The notes beneath the pieces are model-generated. The model made no database searches. It was not told the origin of the DNA and saw only the letters and a list, made by a program, of their open reading frames with translations. From Sphingomonas suaedae (GTDB lineage: Bacteria; Pseudomonadota; Alphaproteobacteria; Sphingomonadales; Sphingomonadaceae): a stretch of DNA of 64,000 nt. The stretch's first letter is position 1. The number at the start of each line of letters is the position of its first letter. Positions 56,460 to 64,000 of the stretch are shown here, one piece after another. The stretch covers positions 2,108,001 to 2,172,000 of the forward strand of contig NZ_CP042239.1 in the NCBI RefSeq assembly GCF_007833215.1, given 5' to 3'. The position numbers and the translations under genes are program-made.

Positions 56460-57173
56460 ATGGACTGGTTCGTAAATCTCGACGCTTCGGCGATGTCGCC
56501 GCTCGGCCTGTTCATGCAGGCCGATTGGGTGGTGAAGGCGGTGATGATCGGCCTGTTGCTCGCCAGCATCTGGACCTGGGGCATCATCTTCTCGCTGCGC
56601 GGGCGCGTCGGAAAGGTGCGCAAGGCGGCCGACAAGTTCGAGCATGACTATCGCAAGAGCGACGATATCGATGCCTTTCACCGGCTGCATGGCGACGAGG
56701 ACCATCCGGTCGCGCGCGTCTTTGCCGCGGGCGTGACCGAATGGCGCCGCTCGACCGGCGGGCGCACGCTCGACAAGGACGGGACGCGCGAGCGGCTGGC
56801 GACGACGATGGGCGCCGCCGTGGCGCTGGAGATCGACCGGCTGTCGGACCGGCTCAACATCCTCGCCACTGTCGGCGCGGTGGCGCCGTTCGTCGGCCTG
56901 TTCGGCACCGTGTGGGGAATCATGCGCAGCTTCACCGCGATCGCCACCGCGCAGAACACCTCGCTCGCCGTCGTGGCGCCGGGCATCGCCGAGGCGCTGT
57001 TCGCGACTGCGATCGGTCTGTTCGCCGCCATTCCCGCGGTGATCGCCTATAACCGCTTCAGCCACGGCATCGACCGGGTCGAGGCGCGGCTCAATCGCTT
57101 CGCCGACGGCTTCCACGCGACCTTGAGCCGCCAGCTCGACAGCGCGCCGACGAGCGGCAAGCCGGTACTCTGA
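56460..57173 (+). CDS. tolQ: Tol-Pal system proton channel subunit TolQ
   Basis: A 237-aa inner-membrane protein homologous to ExbB/MotA. Helix 1 at about 22-42 (VVKAVMIGLLLASIWTWGII), helices 2 and 3 at about 138-160 and 172-195 with LNILATVGAVAPFVGLFGTVWGI, which contains the channel Thr/Pro residues. Forms the proton-driven motor with TolR that powers outer-membrane constriction at division. Its stop overlaps the tolR start by one base. Confidence 0.96.
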   Translation: MDWFVNLDASAMSPLGLFMQADWVVKAVMIGLLLASIWTWGIIFSLRGRVGKVRKAADKFEHDYRKSDDIDAFHRLHGDEDHPVARVFAAGVTEWRRSTGGRTLDKDGTRERLATTMGAAVALEIDRLSDRLNILATVGAVAPFVGLFGTVWGIMRSFTAIATAQNTSLAVVAPGIAEALFATAIGLFAAIPAVIAYNRFSHGIDRVEARLNRFADGFHATLSRQLDSAPTSGKPVL

Positions 57174-57607
57174 TGGGCGCGCAGCTTCCATCCCGGCGCG
57201 GCAAGGGGCGGCGCGCGCCGATGGCGGACATCAACGTCACGCCGCTGGTCGACGTGATGCTGGTGCTGCTCATCATCTTCATGGTCACCGCGCCCCTGCT
57301 GACCGCCGGGGTCCAGGTGAACCTGCCCGAAAGCCGCGCGCGGCCGCTCGACCAGGATCAGAAGCCGATCCAGATCTCGATCGACGAACAGGGCGCGGTG
57401 TTTCTGGACAACAGCCCGGTGACCGATGCCGAACTGCCCGGCCTGCTCGACGAGATCGCCACCGCACGCGGTGAGGAGGCGCCGCAGGTCTTCCTGCGCG
57501 CCGACACCCGCCTCGATTACGGCAAGGTGATGCGCGTGATGGGTGAGCTCAACCGCGCCGGGCTGAACAAGGTGTCGCTGGTGACGACGGGGGAAGGCAA
57601 GGAGTGA
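57173..57607 (+). CDS. tolR: Tol-Pal system protein TolR
   Basis: A 144-aa ExbD-type protein with one helix at about 22-44. MADINVTPLVDVMLVLLIIF holds the essential channel Asp (LVDVMLVL). Periplasmic domain follows (QISIDEQGAVFLDNSPV, FLRADTRLDYGKVMRVMGEL). Separated from tolA by a 149-bp palindromic element (copy E), which interrupts an otherwise tight operon. Confidence 0.96.
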   Translation: MGAQLPSRRGKGRRAPMADINVTPLVDVMLVLLIIFMVTAPLLTAGVQVNLPESRARPLDQDQKPIQISIDEQGAVFLDNSPVTDAELPGLLDEIATARGEEAPQVFLRADTRLDYGKVMRVMGELNRAGLNKVSLVTTGEGKE

Positions 57608-57626
57608 TCGATAAGGCGTCGATGAT

Positions 57627-57775
57627 CCTCCCCGGAACGGGGAGGGGGACCATCCGAAGGATGGTGGAGGGGGAGCGAGGCAAGGGACTCGCTTCACCTC
57701 ACCAGAGCCCTTTGCCGCACGCCCCCTCCACCACGCGGCTGCGCCGCGCGGTCCCCCTCCCCGTTCCGGGGAGGA
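57627..57775. repeat. Palindromic element copy E (CCTCCCC family), inside the tol operon
   Basis: About 149 bp between tolR and tolA. The left end CCTCCCCG GAA CGGGGAGG and the right end CCTCCCCG TTC CGGGGAGG (57756-57774) are perfect 8-bp hairpins. Inner arms GGTGGAGGGGG and CCCCCTCCACCACG pair. The last GGGAGG is the tolA ribosome-binding site, 5 nt before the ATG. Confidence 0.92.
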
Positions 57776-57779
57776 TTTA

Positions 57780-58589
57780 ATGAGCCTGGCGCTCGACCGC
57801 AGAGAGGGGGCGGGGATCGGGGTGGCCGTGATCGGCCATGTCGTGCTGTTCGGCCTGCTTTCGGTCGGCTTTCTCGCCACCCCCAACCCGCTCAAGCTGG
57901 AAACCACCCCGATCGAGGTGTCGCTGACCGACGAGGTCGGCCTGGTCAGCGAGGCGCCGGTGATCGAACGCGAGGCGCCGGCCGAGCGGCTGGCCGAGGT
58001 CCCTGCCCCGCCCGAACCCGATTCGCCACCGCCGGTGCCAGAAACCCAGGCCGAGCCGGTCACGCGCCCCGATCCTACCCCGCCCAAAGCAGCCCCCGCC
58101 CCTGCCCCCAAGCCTCAGCCCAAGGCCGAGGCCAAGAAGTCCAACCCCGCCCCGGCCAAGGCGGAGCGCAAGACCGAGCGTCAGGCGGTGAAGCCCACCG
58201 GTCGCCTGTCAGGGATCGTCGACGGGCTCACCGACCAGCCAAGCAAGGGCAAGGCGACCCGGCCGCAGGCGAGCCAGATCGGCGCGAATGTGAAGGCATC
58301 GTTGCAGGCGGAAATTCTCCGTCAGGTGCGGCCACATTGGGCACCCCCGAGCGGAGCCGATTCTGAAAAATTGAAGACACAGGTTATCGTTCGCTTGAAC
58401 GAGCGCGGTGAGATCGTCGGATCGCCGACAGTGAAGCAATCCGGATTCACACCAAGCAACCGGGCACAGGCGAAACTTCACGCCGAACGCGCAGTTCGTG
58501 CCGTTCAACTGGCAGCACCGTTCAAGCTGCCAACCGAATTCTACGAGGCTTGGAAAACGATCGGGCCGGTATTGTACGAGGGTCTTTAA
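57780..58589 (+). CDS. tolA: Tol-Pal system protein TolA
   Basis: A 269-aa protein with one N-terminal helix (about 12-34, GVAVIGHVVLFGLLSVGFLA), a Pro/Ala/Lys-rich periplasmic domain II (about 60-160), and a C-terminal domain of TonB/TolA type (VRPHWAPPSGADSEKLKTQV, VRLNERGEIVGSPTVKQSG). Links the TolQR motor to Pal and TolB. Its Shine-Dalgarno is part of repeat copy E. Much shorter than E. coli TolA, as usual in this group. Confidence 0.93.
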   Translation: MSLALDRREGAGIGVAVIGHVVLFGLLSVGFLATPNPLKLETTPIEVSLTDEVGLVSEAPVIEREAPAERLAEVPAPPEPDSPPPVPETQAEPVTRPDPTPPKAAPAPAPKPQPKAEAKKSNPAPAKAERKTERQAVKPTGRLSGIVDGLTDQPSKGKATRPQASQIGANVKASLQAEILRQVRPHWAPPSGADSEKLKTQVIVRLNERGEIVGSPTVKQSGFTPSNRAQAKLHAERAVRAVQLAAPFKLPTEFYEAWKTIGPVLYEGL

Positions 58590-58591
58590 GC

Positions 58592-59965
58592 ATGAGAGCG
58601 CAAATCATCGCAGTCGCAATGTTGCCCATCGGCATCGTCGGATCGGCCACCGCGCAAGAAGTCCCGGTTGCACCACCGGTTATATCCGTGCCTCAGGACG
58701 AGGAAATTTTGAGCGTCGACGTCACCAACGTCGCCGCGCAGGACCTCACCATCCTCATCCCGCCGATGCCGACCGCCCAGATCGTCAGCACCCCGGCGGG
58801 CAGCACCGATGCGCTCGGACGCCAGATTTCCCAAGTGATCGCCGACAACCTCCGCAATTCCGGGCTGTTCAGGCCGCTCGGCCCGACCGGCGTGCGCGCC
58901 ATCCCCTATGGCGAAGTCAGCGCACCGGACTTCCCCTATTGGCGCGGCGCCACGGCGCAGGCGCTGGTCCAGGGCTTCGTTCGCGCCAATGGCGACGGCA
59001 ACCTGACCGTGGGCTGCTATCTCTACGATATCGCGCTCGGCACCGAACTGACGCGCCAGGGGTTTGTCGTCCGCCCGTCCGAATGGCGACGCGCGGCGCA
59101 TAAATGCTCCGACACCATCTATACCCGGCTGACCGGCGAAGGCCCCTATTTCGACAGCCGCGTCGTCTATATCAGCGAGACCGGGCCCAAGAACCGCCGC
59201 ATCAAGCGGCTCGCGATCATGGATCAGGACGGCGCCAACCACCGCTTCCTGACCAACGGCCAGTCGATCGTGCTGACCCCGCGCTTCTCGCCCGACGAGC
59301 GGCGCATCGCCTATATGAGCTACCAGAACGACAAGCCGTCGCTCTATGTCTATGACCTCGCCAACGGCACCCAACGGCTGCTGGTCACCAATGTCAGCAT
59401 GGCGTTCGCGCCGCGCTTCTCGCCCGATGGCCGCTGGATCCTGTTCACCATGTCGGTGGCGGGCAATGCCGATGTATATCGCATCCCGGCGACCGGCGGC
59501 ACGCCCCAGCGGCTGACCACCGCGCCCGGCATCGATACCGGCGGCAGCTATTCGCCCGACGGGTCGAAGATCGTCTTCGAAAGCGACCGGTCGGGCAGCC
59601 AGCAGCTGTACGTGATGAACGCCGACGGATCGAACCAGCAGCGGATCAGCTTTGGCGGCGGGCGCTATGCGACCCCGTCCTGGAGCCCGCGCGGCGACCT
59701 GATCGCCTTCACCCGCATGGGCGGCGGGTTCCGCATCGGTGTCATGAGCCCGTCAGGTGGCGGTGAGAAGCTGCTGACCGACGCATGGGGCGATGAGGGG
59801 CCGAGCTGGTCCCCCAATGGCCGCGTGCTGATGTTCTATCGCGGCGCGCAGGGGCGTGAAGGCAAGGCGGACGTGTGGTCGGTGGACCTGACCGGCACCA
59901 ATGCGCGGCGCATTCCGACCCCGCTCGACGGCTCCGATCCCGCATGGGGACCGCTGCGCCCCTGA
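58592..59965 (+). CDS. tolB: Tol-Pal system beta-propeller protein TolB
   Basis: A 457-aa periplasmic protein with a signal peptide (MRAQIIAVAMLPIGIVGSATA). TolB N-terminal domain at about 50-190 (RQISQVIADNLRNSGLFRPL), then a six-blade propeller made of repeats such as PRFSPDERRIAYMS, PRFSPDGRWILFT, GSYSPDGSKIVFES and PSWSPRGDLIAFT. Begins 2 bp after tolA. It binds Pal and TolA. Confidence 0.97.
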   Translation: MRAQIIAVAMLPIGIVGSATAQEVPVAPPVISVPQDEEILSVDVTNVAAQDLTILIPPMPTAQIVSTPAGSTDALGRQISQVIADNLRNSGLFRPLGPTGVRAIPYGEVSAPDFPYWRGATAQALVQGFVRANGDGNLTVGCYLYDIALGTELTRQGFVVRPSEWRRAAHKCSDTIYTRLTGEGPYFDSRVVYISETGPKNRRIKRLAIMDQDGANHRFLTNGQSIVLTPRFSPDERRIAYMSYQNDKPSLYVYDLANGTQRLLVTNVSMAFAPRFSPDGRWILFTMSVAGNADVYRIPATGGTPQRLTTAPGIDTGGSYSPDGSKIVFESDRSGSQQLYVMNADGSNQQRISFGGGRYATPSWSPRGDLIAFTRMGGGFRIGVMSPSGGGEKLLTDAWGDEGPSWSPNGRVLMFYRGAQGREGKADVWSVDLTGTNARRIPTPLDGSDPAWGPLRP

Positions 59966-60053
59966 TCGGGGTTGACGGAACCGGGAACGGACCCGCACCC
60001 TGTCCGTTACGCAGGGGTATCGAAATTCGAAACAGCCTAGGGAGACAAGACCA

Positions 60054-60566
60054 ATGGCGAAGTTCAAAACTGCCCTCATCATCGCGACGATGGCCGTCGC
60101 CGTCGCCGGTTGCCAGAAGAAGCGCCCGGAAACCCTGCCCCCCGGCCCGGGCGGGCCAGTCGATCCCGGCCCCGGACCCGGACCTGATACCGGCGCAGCC
60201 CAGCCCGGCACGGCAGAGCATTTCCGCCAGAACGTCATCAGCGACACGGTCAATTTCGACTTCGACCAATATGATATCGACGCGCGCGCGCGCCAGATCC
60301 TCGACAGCCAGGCGCAGTGGCTGACCCAATATTCGGGCACGCGGATCACGATCGAGGGCCATGCCGACGAACGCGGCACGCGCGAATACAACCTCGCGCT
60401 CGGCGATCGTCGTGCCAATGCCGCCAAGAACTATCTGGCCGCCCGCGGCGTCTCGCCCGCGCGCATCACCACGATCAGCTATGGCAAGGAACGCCCGCTC
60501 GCGCTGGGTTCGGACGAAGCCAGCTGGGCACAGAACCGCCGCGCGGTGACCATCGTCATCAACTGA
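60054..60566 (+). CDS. pal: Peptidoglycan-associated lipoprotein Pal
   Basis: A 170-aa outer-membrane lipoprotein. Signal with lipobox VAGC (Cys near residue 20), a Pro/Gly-rich linker (28-50), then an OmpA-type peptidoglycan-binding domain: TVNFDFDQYDIDARARQILD, IEGHADERGTREYNLALGDR and RRAVTIVI at the end. Last gene of ybgC-tolQRAB-pal; cpoB (ybgF) does not follow. A strong terminator lies 23 bp downstream. Confidence 0.97.
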   Translation: MAKFKTALIIATMAVAVAGCQKKRPETLPPGPGGPVDPGPGPGPDTGAAQPGTAEHFRQNVISDTVNFDFDQYDIDARARQILDSQAQWLTQYSGTRITIEGHADERGTREYNLALGDRRANAAKNYLAARGVSPARITTISYGKERPLALGSDEASWAQNRRAVTIVIN

Positions 60567-60588
60567 CGACTTCGCCCGATGGCAAGAC

Positions 60589-60624
60589 GGGGGCGCGCGC
60601 CGGAAGGCGGGCGCCCCTTTTTTT
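60589..60624 (+). terminator. Intrinsic terminator of the tol-pal operon
   Basis: GGGGCGC and GCGCCCC form the stem base with an internal CGCGCCGGAAGGCGG part, followed by seven T. Located 23 bp after the pal stop. Confidence 0.9.
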
Positions 60625-60786
60625 GGCCTTTTCTTTGGACGGACGCCGGGGAGTCATATCCTGCGATCAAGAGTCCGCTTTGGGCAACACAGCGTTCGGG
60701 CGGCAGGACTGGCGGGCAGCACGATCGAATGCCAGATTCGCCGGGATCGAGATTGGATCGGTCGACGCCTGATTGAAGGAGCGAAC

Positions 60787-62037
60787 ATGCCCAACCATTG
60801 GTCCGAACTCGACTATCTCGGCTGGCGCGAAACATGCTCCGCGCTGCATCTTTATTTGCAGGTGGCCGGCAAATATCGGCTGGCGCATACCCCGTGGATC
60901 AATCATTCCTGGCACGCGACCTTCTATGTCACGCCGCGCGGACTGACTTCCTCGCTCATCGCCGATGGACCGGGGATCGAAATCCTGTTCGACCTTCACG
61001 ACCATCAGGTCGTCGGAACGAGCGGAGACGGTCGAATCGCCTCCTTTTCCCTGCGTCCCATGACAGTCGCGGAGTTCCACGGCGATTTCTGCCGCTTGGT
61101 CTCCGAACTCGGCGGCACCCCGCGCTTCGACGGGACGCCCAACGAAGTCCCCAATCCGGTGCCGTTCGGCGAGGATCATCGCGACCGCCCCTATGATCGC
61201 GATGCGGTCCAGCGTTTTCATCAGGCGCTGGTCTCGATCGATCGGGTGTTCAAGACATTCCGGACATCGTTCCTGGGCAAATGCAGCCCCGTCCACCTGT
61301 TCTGGGGCAGCTTCGACATGGCCGTCACGCGCTTTTCGGGTCGCAGGGCGCCGCTGCACGGGGGCGGCATCCCGGCATTGCCCGACGATGTCGCGCAGGA
61401 GGCCTATGATCGCGAAGTCTCGTCCGCAGGCTTCTGGCCGGGCGGCGGCGGCATCGACTATCCGGCCTTCTACGCCTATGCCTATCCCGCGCCCCATGGC
61501 TTTCGATCCGCGCCGGTCCAGCCCGACGCGGCGTTCTGGCACGAGGGGATGTCCGAGTTCATTCTACCCTATGAAGCGGTCCAGGCGGCGGAGGACGGCG
61601 ATGCAGCACTCCTCGCCTTCCTCCAGTCGACCTATGAAGCGGCCGCCGATCTCGGCCAGTGGGACCGCGATCTGCTGGAATGCGGGCTGGGGCGCCCCGC
61701 GATCGTGCGCCCGACCGACGCGCTGACGCCCCCGGACAAGCGGAAGCTGCCCGAGGAGCCGGTCCTGCGCGAGGACGGGCCGTCGAAGGGTCGCTACCAT
61801 ATGACCGTCGACGGGGTCGAAGCTGAGATGACCTATAGCCGCGCTGGCGACACACTCGTCATCATCGACCATACCGACGTGCCCGACGCATTGCGGGGCC
61901 GCAGAGTGGGTGAGCGCATGGTGCGTCAGGCGATCGAGGACGCACGGCGCGAGGGGTTCGCGATCATCCCGCTATGCCCGTTCGCGAAAGCAACGATCGA
62001 CCGGCACCCCGAACTGCAGGACGTGCTGCGCCGTTAG
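60787..62037 (+). CDS. DUF5996 protein fused to a YjdJ-type GNAT domain
   Basis: A 416-aa two-part protein. Residues 1-310 resemble DUF5996: WSELDYLGWRETCSALHLYL, QVAGKYRLAHTPWINHSWHA, HLFWGSFDMAVTRFSGRRAP and FWHEGMSEFILPYEAV. Residues about 325-416 are a short GNAT of the YjdJ/N-acetyltransf_CG type (DGVEAEMTYSRAGDTLVII, GRRVGERMVRQAIEDAR, IPLCPFAKATIDRHPELQDV). Both functions are unknown; the fusion is direct in one frame. Start ATG 60787 after GAAGGAG. Single gene. Confidence 0.82.
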   Translation: MPNHWSELDYLGWRETCSALHLYLQVAGKYRLAHTPWINHSWHATFYVTPRGLTSSLIADGPGIEILFDLHDHQVVGTSGDGRIASFSLRPMTVAEFHGDFCRLVSELGGTPRFDGTPNEVPNPVPFGEDHRDRPYDRDAVQRFHQALVSIDRVFKTFRTSFLGKCSPVHLFWGSFDMAVTRFSGRRAPLHGGGIPALPDDVAQEAYDREVSSAGFWPGGGGIDYPAFYAYAYPAPHGFRSAPVQPDAAFWHEGMSEFILPYEAVQAAEDGDAALLAFLQSTYEAAADLGQWDRDLLECGLGRPAIVRPTDALTPPDKRKLPEEPVLREDGPSKGRYHMTVDGVEAEMTYSRAGDTLVIIDHTDVPDALRGRRVGERMVRQAIEDARREGFAIIPLCPFAKATIDRHPELQDVLRR

Positions 62038-62061
62038 CGACTGCGCCGCATCCGATTCCGC

Positions 62062-62114
62062 TTGCCTCCCGAGAAAATCGATATAAAGATGATATCATAT
62101 TTATTGGGAGGCAA
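62062..62114 (+). promoter_or_regulatory. Inverted repeat in the SPFH leader that could mask the ribosome-binding site
   Basis: TTGCCTCCC (62062-62070) and GGGAGGCAA (62106-62114) are perfect reverse complements. The second arm is the Shine-Dalgarno of the SPFH gene (ATG at 62117). The 35-nt loop is AT-rich in a GC-rich genome and contains the palindrome ATGATATCAT (62089-62098). It may instead be the promoter, in which case the left arm would not be transcribed. Confidence 0.5.
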
Positions 62115-62116
62115 AG

Positions 62117-63010
62117 ATGTCCGACTTCGATTCCCGTGCACTACGCTCCAGCGCCGAGCGCCCCGCCAGCACCGCGAGCGGCTATGCGATGCTGCTCGTC
62201 GCGCTGGCCGCATTGATCGGCATTATCGCATCGGCGCCGCAGATCGGCGAAGCGGCATGGGCGCCGTTCGGGCTTGTCGCGAGTGTCGTGCTCCTCGCCT
62301 TCGTCGCGCCGGGCTTTTATCTGCTCCAGCCCAATCAGGCGGCGGCGATCCTGTTGTTCGGCGATTACAAGGGCACCGATCGCGTCACCGGGCTGCGCTG
62401 GACCTGGCCGTGGATGATCAAGAAGAAAATCTCGGTCCGCATCCACAACATCACCTCGGAGCGGCTGAAAGTGAACGACCTGCGCGGCAATCCGATCGAA
62501 ATCGCGTCGAACGTGGTGTGGCGCGTCGCCGATACCGCGCAGGCGCTGTTCGACGTCGATGATTATCGCGAGTTCGTCCATATCCAGATCGAGAGCGCCG
62601 TCCGCGCGATCGGATCGCGCTATCCCTATGACGATTTCACCCATGAGGAGATGACGCTGCGCGGCAATGCCGATCATGTCAGCGAGGAGCTGCGCGTCGA
62701 ATTGCAGGAGCGCGTGCTCGCCGCCGGCGTGCATATCGACGAGTGTCGCCTGACCCACCTCGCCTATGCACAGGAGATCGCCCAGGCGATGCTGCGGCGG
62801 CAACAGGCCGAGGCGGTGGTCGCCGCGCGCAAGACGTTGGTCGAGGGAGCGGTCGGCATGGTCGAGATGGCGCTGGAGCAGCTGAGCGACAAGAATGTCG
62901 TGGAGCTGGACGACGAACGCCGCGCGGCGATGGTGTCCAACCTGATGGTCGTGCTCTGCTCCGAGCGCGACACCCAACCGGTGGTGAACGCCGGATCGCT
63001 GTACCAGTAA
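62117..63010 (+). CDS. SPFH (band 7) membrane protein
   Basis: A 297-aa protein with two N-terminal helices (about 22-42 and 50-70), then an SPFH/prohibitin domain ([59 protein letters not shown]) and a helical C-terminus with [24 protein letters not shown], the pattern of oligomerising SPFH proteins. It probably organises membrane microdomains. First gene of a five-gene operon, with a regulator and tiny membrane proteins following. Confidence 0.92.
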   Translation: MSDFDSRALRSSAERPASTASGYAMLLVALAALIGIIASAPQIGEAAWAPFGLVASVVLLAFVAPGFYLLQPNQAAAILLFGDYKGTDRVTGLRWTWPWMIKKKISVRIHNITSERLKVNDLRGNPIEIASNVVWRVADTAQALFDVDDYREFVHIQIESAVRAIGSRYPYDDFTHEEMTLRGNADHVSEELRVELQERVLAAGVHIDECRLTHLAYAQEIAQAMLRRQQAEAVVAARKTLVEGAVGMVEMALEQLSDKNVVELDDERRAAMVSNLMVVLCSERDTQPVVNAGSLYQ

Positions 63011-63023
63011 CCGGGAGTCCGTC

Positions 63024-63239
63024 TTGGCTGCACCACCCAAGAAGGCATTTCCGCTACGCGTCGATCCGGCCCTCTACGCCGCGATCGAGCGGAGCGCGGC
63101 GACCGACCTGCGCAGCGTCAACGCTCAGGTCGAATGCCTGCTGCGCGAGGCGTTGGCCCGGCGCGGCGTCAAGCTGACGGAGCCTGTCCGCGCCAAGCGC
63201 GGGCGGCCCGCAAAAGATCCGGCGCCCAAGGAGGATTGA
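63024..63239 (+). CDS. Arc-type ribbon-helix-helix DNA-binding protein
   Basis: A 71-aa protein starting with TTG 63024, 7 nt after [25 protein letters not shown] is the beta strand and first helix of the Arc/MetJ fold; [17 protein letters not shown] is the second helix. The C-terminus is basic ([12 protein letters not shown]). Probably binds as a tetramer to an operator; the ATGATATCAT palindrome in the operon's leader is a candidate. Lies 13 bp after the SPFH gene. Confidence 0.88.
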   Translation: MAAPPKKAFPLRVDPALYAAIERSAATDLRSVNAQVECLLREALARRGVKLTEPVRAKRGRPAKDPAPKED

Positions 63240-63241
63240 AG

Positions 63242-63457
63242 ATGCGTTCCCCCAGCTGCCCCAAATGTCAGAGCCATATGGTCGAAGGGTTCGTCGCAGA
63301 CGAAGGCTATGGCACCAAACATGTGAGCAAATGGATCGAAGGTGCGCCGGAAAAGAGCTTCTGGACCGGCCTGAAAATCGGCAAGCGCCGCAAGCTGGAG
63401 ATCCGCACCTGGCGCTGCCGCAGCTGCGGCTTTCTTGAAAACTATGCGCCCGCCTGA
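63242..63457 (+). CDS. Small zinc-ribbon protein (DUF6487-like)
   Basis: A 71-aa protein with two CXXC pairs, CPKC at 6-9 and CRSC near 61-64, that would bind one zinc. The middle GYGTKHVSKWIEGAPEKSF and WTGLKIGKRRKLEIRTWRC recalls DUF6487-type proteins. Start ATG 63242, 2 bp after the Arc stop. Function unknown; it is in the SPFH operon. Confidence 0.82.
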   Translation: MRSPSCPKCQSHMVEGFVADEGYGTKHVSKWIEGAPEKSFWTGLKIGKRRKLEIRTWRCRSCGFLENYAPA

Positions 63458-63481
63458 TCCCGCAGCCAAGGAGACACAAGG

Positions 63482-63580
63482 ATGTTGACCGCCCTGTTCG
63501 CACCCCGCCGCCATGTGCCCTGGCTGATCGCGGCGTCGGCCCTCGCACTCGGGATCGGCCTGCTGGCCGCGCTGGCATGA
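63482..63580 (+). CDS. 32-residue membrane peptide
   Basis: A 32-aa reading frame: a short basic start (MLTALFAPRRHVPW) and one hydrophobic helix (LIAASALALGIGLLAALA). AAGGAGA lies 8 nt upstream of ATG 63482 and its stop overlaps the next ATG (ATGA), so it is very likely translated. Too short for a domain. Confidence 0.65.
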   Translation: MLTALFAPRRHVPWLIAASALALGIGLLAALA

Positions 63581-63849
63581 CGCTCAAGGACTATCGCGAC
63601 GCGCTCAAGGTGCGCGAAGGCTATTGGTTCGCCCCCAAGCTGTTCGGCTGGGGCGCGACGCCGGTGACGTGGCAGGGATGGCTGGCGACGCTGGTCTTCG
63701 CCATCGCCCTTGCTCTGGTGCTCACCTGGGCGCCGACCCAGTTCGTGCGGTTCGGCGTCGCACTGCCGATGCTCGCGGTCTTCATCTGGTTCGTCTGGAC
63801 GAAGACCGATGGCGGCTTTCGCTGGCGCTGGGGTCCGGACCGCGATTGA
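63577..63849 (+). CDS. Small two-helix membrane protein
   Basis: A 90-aa protein: TLKDYRDALKVREGYWFAP (soluble), then helices at about 32-52 (QGWLATLVFAIALALVLTWA) and 56-74 (FGVALPMLAVFIWFVW), then a polar tail ending in GFRWRWGPDRD. No domain recognised. Coupled to the 32-residue peptide by a four-base overlap; last gene of the SPFH operon before a convergent gene. Confidence 0.8.
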   Translation: MTLKDYRDALKVREGYWFAPKLFGWGATPVTWQGWLATLVFAIALALVLTWAPTQFVRFGVALPMLAVFIWFVWTKTDGGFRWRWGPDRD

Positions 63850-63855
63850 TCAGCA

Positions 63856-64000
63856 TCAGCGCCTGGGCTGCTCCGGCGGCGGCGGACCGAACGCCTCGTC
63901 GAGCAAGCGCGCCAGCCGCAGCCCGCCGCGCTTGATCTGCGCGCGCATCATCGGGACCAGCTTCTCGATATCGGCATCGTCGAGCTTGCCCCGCGCGGGG
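63856..64000 (-). CDS. C-terminal end of a protein, possibly S1/P1 nuclease
   Basis: 48 codons from the window edge to a TGA at 63856-63858. The visible end is PARGKLDDADIEKLVPMMRA followed by QIKRGGLRLARLLDEAFGP and PPPEQPRR. The GGLRLARLLDEA part recalls the C-terminal helix of S1/P1 nucleases, but 47 residues are too few to be sure. Confidence 0.45.
   Translation of the reverse strand, partial: PARGKLDDADIEKLVPMMRAQIKRGGLRLARLLDEAFGPPPPEQPRR

Overview
GC-rich chromosomal DNA of an alphaproteobacterium, most likely a sphingomonad (Sphingomonas or a close relative). The pointers are gcrA, the alphaproteobacterial b/b' form of the ATP synthase F0 operon, a QueE with a CX14CX2C cluster, ybgC-tolQRAB-pal, petAB, and a perfect GTTC-N7-GTTC LexA-type site. 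No rRNA, tRNA, CRISPR array, insertion sequence, integrase or plasmid gene was found. Most of the window is core genome broken by one short island of foreign character at about 32.9-35.8 kb.

Layout. 0-1.2 kb: cytochrome bc1 genes petB (cut by the window edge) and petA. 1.4-5.6 kb: trmL-hemF-GNAT, two paralogous membrane proteins, lipB. 5.7-9.6 kb: a small lipoprotein, a secreted protein, queC-queE, a DUF3617-like protein, hslO. 9.7-12 kb: argD-argF with a leader terminator and an intergenic palindromic repeat. 12.3-18.8 kb: FixL-like sensor kinase, ABC-2 permease, gcrA, chemoreceptor, outer-membrane barrel. 18.9-23.9 kb: parE, an ECF-like sigma factor with a membrane partner, and a class A beta-lactamase-fold protein. 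23.3-32.6 kb: GNAT-LysR-apaG-metZ, a PMT mannosyltransferase converging on a GT2-GtrA protein, leuB, recO, and a CelD-like plus polysaccharide deacetylase pair. 33.0-35.7 kb: the island, with a 157-aa unknown protein and a 654-aa OLD-family ATPase-TOPRIM protein preceded by the SOS-type box. 35.9-42 kb: DUF2254, uvrC, DUF6882-like, M20 peptidase, DUF202. 42.2-44.9 kb: atpI-atpB-atpE-atpF'-atpF. 45-51.6 kb: radC, EF-hand protein, purB, histone H1-like protein, DUF4126, dienelactone hydrolase, gpmA, OsmC. 51.7-55.9 kb: LytS/LytTR pair, ICL/PEPM protein, DUF3297, EVE protein. 56-60.6 kb: ybgC-tolQ-tolR-tolA-tolB-pal. 60.8-64 kb: a DUF5996-GNAT fusion and an operon of SPFH protein, Arc-type regulator, zinc ribbon and two tiny membrane proteins.

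Structure beyond genes. A family of about 120-155 bp palindromic elements, each ending in short CCTCCCC/GGGGAGG hairpins, is scattered between genes. In two operons (argD-argF and tolR-tolA) the end of such an element forms the Shine-Dalgarno of the downstream gene, at the same 5-nt spacing, inside a GC-only 8-bp hairpin. A TGCAAC/GTTGCA palindrome recurs upstream of the ATP synthase operon and of the LytS kinase, with a related inverted repeat before parE. The SPFH operon leader has a 9-bp inverted repeat that could hide its ribosome-binding site. All functional names are inferred from reading protein sequences by eye; no database search was possible.
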